This document shows positions 5,890-7,361 of a DNA stretch of 7,361 nucleotides, piece after piece. The DNA is from 40CM-4-65-16 sp035279785 (GTDB taxonomy: Bacteria > Chloroflexota > Dormibacteria > Dormibacterales > Dormibacteraceae): positions 1-7,361 of the forward strand of contig DATEHC010000116.1 in the NCBI GenBank assembly GCA_035279785.1. Reading direction: 5' to 3'. The notes beneath the pieces are model-generated. The model was not told where the DNA came from. It ran no database searches and saw nothing but the letters and a program-made list of their open reading frames with translations. How positions within the stretch are numbered: position 1 is the first letter of the stretch; every line of letters starts with the position of its first letter. The position numbers and the translations under genes were made by a program.

Positions 5890-6614
5890 GACGCCGCTCC
5901 CACGAGCGTGCCGATCTCCTCACCGAGCACGACGCGCTCGATGTTGCCGGCCGTGAGCAGGTTGAACACGACGATCGGGACATCGTTGTCCATGCACAGC
6001 GTCAGCGCGGTGTTGTCCATGACCTCGATGCCGCGATTCAGCACCTCGAGGTAGCCGAGGCGCTCGAACTTCGTCGCGGTCGGGTCGCGCTTGGGGTCGG
6101 CGGTGTAGACGCCGTCCACCTTCGTTGCTTTGAGGATGACGTCGGCCTCAATCTCCACCGCGCGAAGCGCGGCGGTGGTGTCGGTCGTGAAGTACGGATT
6201 GCCCGTTCCCGCGGCCAGGATGACGACACGTCCTTTCTCCAGGTGGCGCACCGCGCGCCGGCGAATGTATGGCTCGGCGACCTGCGGCATCTGGATCGCG
6301 GTCATGGTGCGTGCGGGGATGCCCGTGCGCTCGAGGGCGTCCTGCAGGGCGAGCGCGTTGATCACGGTCGCCAGCATCCCCATGTAGTCGCCCGTGGCTC
6401 GGTCGAAGCCGAGCTCGGTGGCGGCGAGACCGCGAAAGATGTTGCCCCCGCCGACCACGACCGCGATCTGCACGCCCATCTGGTGCACGCGCTTCACCTG
6501 CGCCGCGATCGTCTCCACCGTGTGCAGGTCGAGGCCGTAGTCACGGGTACCGCCAAGCGCCTCGCCGCTCAGCTTGAGCAAGACGCGGTTGTACTTCGGA
6601 GCTCCGTCTTTCAT
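5886..6614 (-). CDS. pyrH: Uridylate kinase (UMP kinase)
   Basis: PyrH phosphorylates UMP to UDP with ATP in pyrimidine nucleotide synthesis; it belongs to the amino-acid-kinase fold and is hexameric in characterised relatives. The 242-residue protein has KLSGEALGG (14-22) at the phosphate site, the glycine-rich VVGGGNIFRG (53-62), DYMGMLATVINALALQDALE (76-95) of the UMP site, AAGTGNPYFTTDTTAALRA (134-152), and KATKVDGVYTADPK (162-175) of the ATP site. All hallmark motifs are intact. The ATG at 6612-6614 is preceded by AGGG at 8 bases, placed within a GC hairpin. It is 31 bases after tsf and overlaps frr, matching the standard tsf-pyrH-frr order. Confidence 0.98.
   Translation of the reverse strand: MKDGAPKYNRVLLKLSGEALGGTRDYGLDLHTVETIAAQVKRVHQMGVQIAVVVGGGNIFRGLAATELGFDRATGDYMGMLATVINALALQDALERTGIPARTMTAIQMPQVAEPYIRRRAVRHLEKGRVVILAAGTGNPYFTTDTTAALRAVEIEADVILKATKVDGVYTADPKRDPTATKFERLGYLEVLNRGIEVMDNTALTLCMDNDVPIVVFNLLTAGNIERVVLGEEIGTLVGAAS
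5897..5901 (-). promoter_or_regulatory. Shine-Dalgarno of frr inside the end of pyrH
   Basis: GGGAG on the minus strand, 7 bases before the frr ATG. It lies in the final codons of pyrH and supports the overlapping start. Confidence 0.6.
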
Positions 6615-6617
6615 TTT

Positions 6618-6632
6618 GCGCGCCCTGCGCGC
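6618..6632 (-). promoter_or_regulatory. GC hairpin around the pyrH ribosome binding site
   Basis: GCGCGC (6618-6623) and GCGCGC (6627-6632) can pair around a 3-base loop. On the transcript the stem ends three bases before the pyrH ATG. The only visible Shine-Dalgarno, AGGG (6623-6626), occupies the loop and the first stem base. The stem could lower initiation at pyrH unless ribosomes finishing tsf 31 bases upstream melt it. The pairing is seen; the effect is inferred. Confidence 0.4.
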
Positions 6633-6645
6633 GCCCGGCGTTGGC

Positions 6646-7257
6646 TCAGTTCTCTCTGATGTTAAAGCGGCTGAAGCGGCGGACCGTGATGTTCTCCTGG
6701 AGCTTGGAGATGTTCTCCGCGATGAGCTGCTGCACCGTGCGGCCTGGCTCTCGGAAGTACTCCTGCTCGAGCAGGCAGCTGTGCTTCAGGAAATCCTCGA
6801 CCTGTCCCTCGACGATGCGCGGAATCACCTGCTCCGGCTTTCCGTCCTGGCGCGCCTTCGCCTCGTAGACCTCACGCTCGGTCACGAGCACGTCGTCGGG
6901 CACCTCCTCGCGCGAAACCCATCGCGCGCCAAAGCCGGCCACCTGGAGCGCGAGCTCCTTCGCGAGCTTGCGGAAGTCCTGGCCCTTGGCGACGAAGTCC
7001 GTCTCGCAGTTGACCTCGATGAGCACGCCGAGCTGCGGCGGGTAGTCGGGCGACGTGGCGTGCAGGTAAGCCTCCACGATGCCCTGCCCGGTCGCGCGGT
7101 CTGCGCGCTTGGCGGCCTTCGCGATTCCCTTTTCGCGCAGGATCGTGTACGCCTTGTCGACGTCGCCGCCGGCTTCCTCGAGCGCGTTCTTGCAGTCCAT
7201 CATTCCCGCGCCCGACAGCTCGCGCAGCTTCCGGACCAGGTCCATTCCCACCGCCAC
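6646..7257 (-). CDS. tsf: Elongation factor Ts, short form
   Basis: EF-Ts is the nucleotide exchange factor that releases GDP from EF-Tu. The 203-residue product opens with the UBA-like N-terminal domain: VRKLRELSGAGMMDCKNALE (8-27), then AYTILREKGIAKAAKRADR (36-54). It continues with the core motif EVNCETDFVA (81-90), whose TDFV contacts EF-Tu. It ends with GRTVQQLIAENISKLQENI and VRRFSRF. It is shorter than E. coli EF-Ts (about 283) and lacks the extra dimerisation/coiled-coil part, as in Thermus-type EF-Ts of about 196 residues. The GTG at 7255-7257 shares its first G with the rpsB stop (TAGTG) and has GAGGAG 8 bases upstream. An ATG at 7245 (residue 5) is too far from that site, so the GTG is chosen. 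Confidence 0.97.
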   Translation of the reverse strand: MAVGMDLVRKLRELSGAGMMDCKNALEEAGGDVDKAYTILREKGIAKAAKRADRATGQGIVEAYLHATSPDYPPQLGVLIEVNCETDFVAKGQDFRKLAKELALQVAGFGARWVSREEVPDDVLVTEREVYEAKARQDGKPEQVIPRIVEGQVEDFLKHSCLLEQEYFREPGRTVQQLIAENISKLQENITVRRFSRFNIREN

Positions 7258-7361
7258 TACCGCGACTCCTCGTCGTCGCCGGTCCGGCCGATGAACTCCT
7301 CCTCCGACACGGTCGGCAGGTAGTCCTCCTCGTCCTCGAGGTACTCCTCGATCTCCTCGTA
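7257..7361 (-). CDS. rpsB: 30S ribosomal protein S2 (bS2), C-terminal end (runs off the right edge)
   Basis: Only the last 34 residues and the TAG stop (7257-7259) are in the window. They read as an acidic tail: YEEIEEYLEDEEDYLP, followed by TVSEEEFIGRTGDDEESR. No core bS2 motif is visible, so the identification rests on position directly before tsf in the conserved rpsB-tsf order, on an open frame reaching the edge, and on the fact that many bS2 proteins end in a charged, unstructured tail. Sixteen of the 34 residues are Asp or Glu. The stop overlaps the tsf start by one base. Confidence 0.8.
   Translation of the reverse strand, partial: YEEIEEYLEDEEDYLPTVSEEEFIGRTGDDEESR
7266..7271 (-). 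promoter_or_regulatory. Shine-Dalgarno that decides the GTG start of tsf
   Basis: GAGGAG, encoded in the Glu-Glu codons near the end of rpsB, lies 8 bases before the tsf GTG. It is 20 bases from the alternative ATG at 7245, which argues for the GTG. Confidence 0.65.

Noticed and set aside
1..7361. Search for a novel accessory, defence or mobile system
   Set aside because: Every part of the window is explained by a conserved core cluster with intact family motifs and short gaps. I saw no repeats, insertion sequences, tRNA genes, or composition break.

Overview
The window is GC-rich bacterial chromosome. All ten genes I can support lie on the minus strand, so the order of transcription is right to left: rpsB (3' end only) – tsf – pyrH – frr – uppS – cdsA – dxr – rseP – ispG – proS (5' end only). 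This is a widely conserved bacterial core cluster. I see no mobile element, CRISPR array, RNA gene, or accessory or defence cassette. No stretch over 300 bases lacks a gene; the longest gap is 115 bases.

Layout. At the right (5257-7361) is the translation and nucleotide block: ribosomal protein bS2, elongation factor EF-Ts, UMP kinase and ribosome recycling factor. A 115-base gap (5217-5331) with two hairpins separates it from the envelope and isoprenoid block (327-5216): undecaprenyl diphosphate synthase, CDP-diglyceride synthase, DXP reductoisomerase, a site-2 (RseP/S2P) membrane protease and HMBPP synthase. After a 66-base gap with another hairpin, prolyl-tRNA synthetase begins and runs off the left edge. 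The genes are tightly packed: five of the nine junctions are overlaps of 1 or 4 bases (TAGTG, ATGA, TTGA, TGATG, ATGA) and a sixth gap is only 9 bases. This points to polycistronic expression with translational coupling.

How the genes fit together. Dxr and IspG are an early and a late step of the MEP pathway, which makes IPP and DMAPP. UppS uses IPP to extend farnesyl diphosphate to the undecaprenyl carrier lipid needed for the cell wall. CdsA makes CDP-diacylglycerol for phospholipids. RseP cleaves membrane proteins. RpsB, Tsf, Frr and ProS serve translation, and PyrH supplies UDP and downstream pyrimidine nucleotides.

Organism. The high GC content, the short EF-Ts (203 residues, the Thermus/Chloroflexota/cyanobacteria-like size class), the archaeal/eukaryote-type ProRS and the use of the MEP pathway suggest a high-GC bacterium, perhaps of the Chloroflexota/Terrabacteria sphere. 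This placement is weak inference. The features most worth a second look are modest: an unusually short Dxr with a changed conserved motif, gap hairpins without U-tracts, a hairpin that could hide the pyrH ribosome binding site, and a very acidic bS2 tail.
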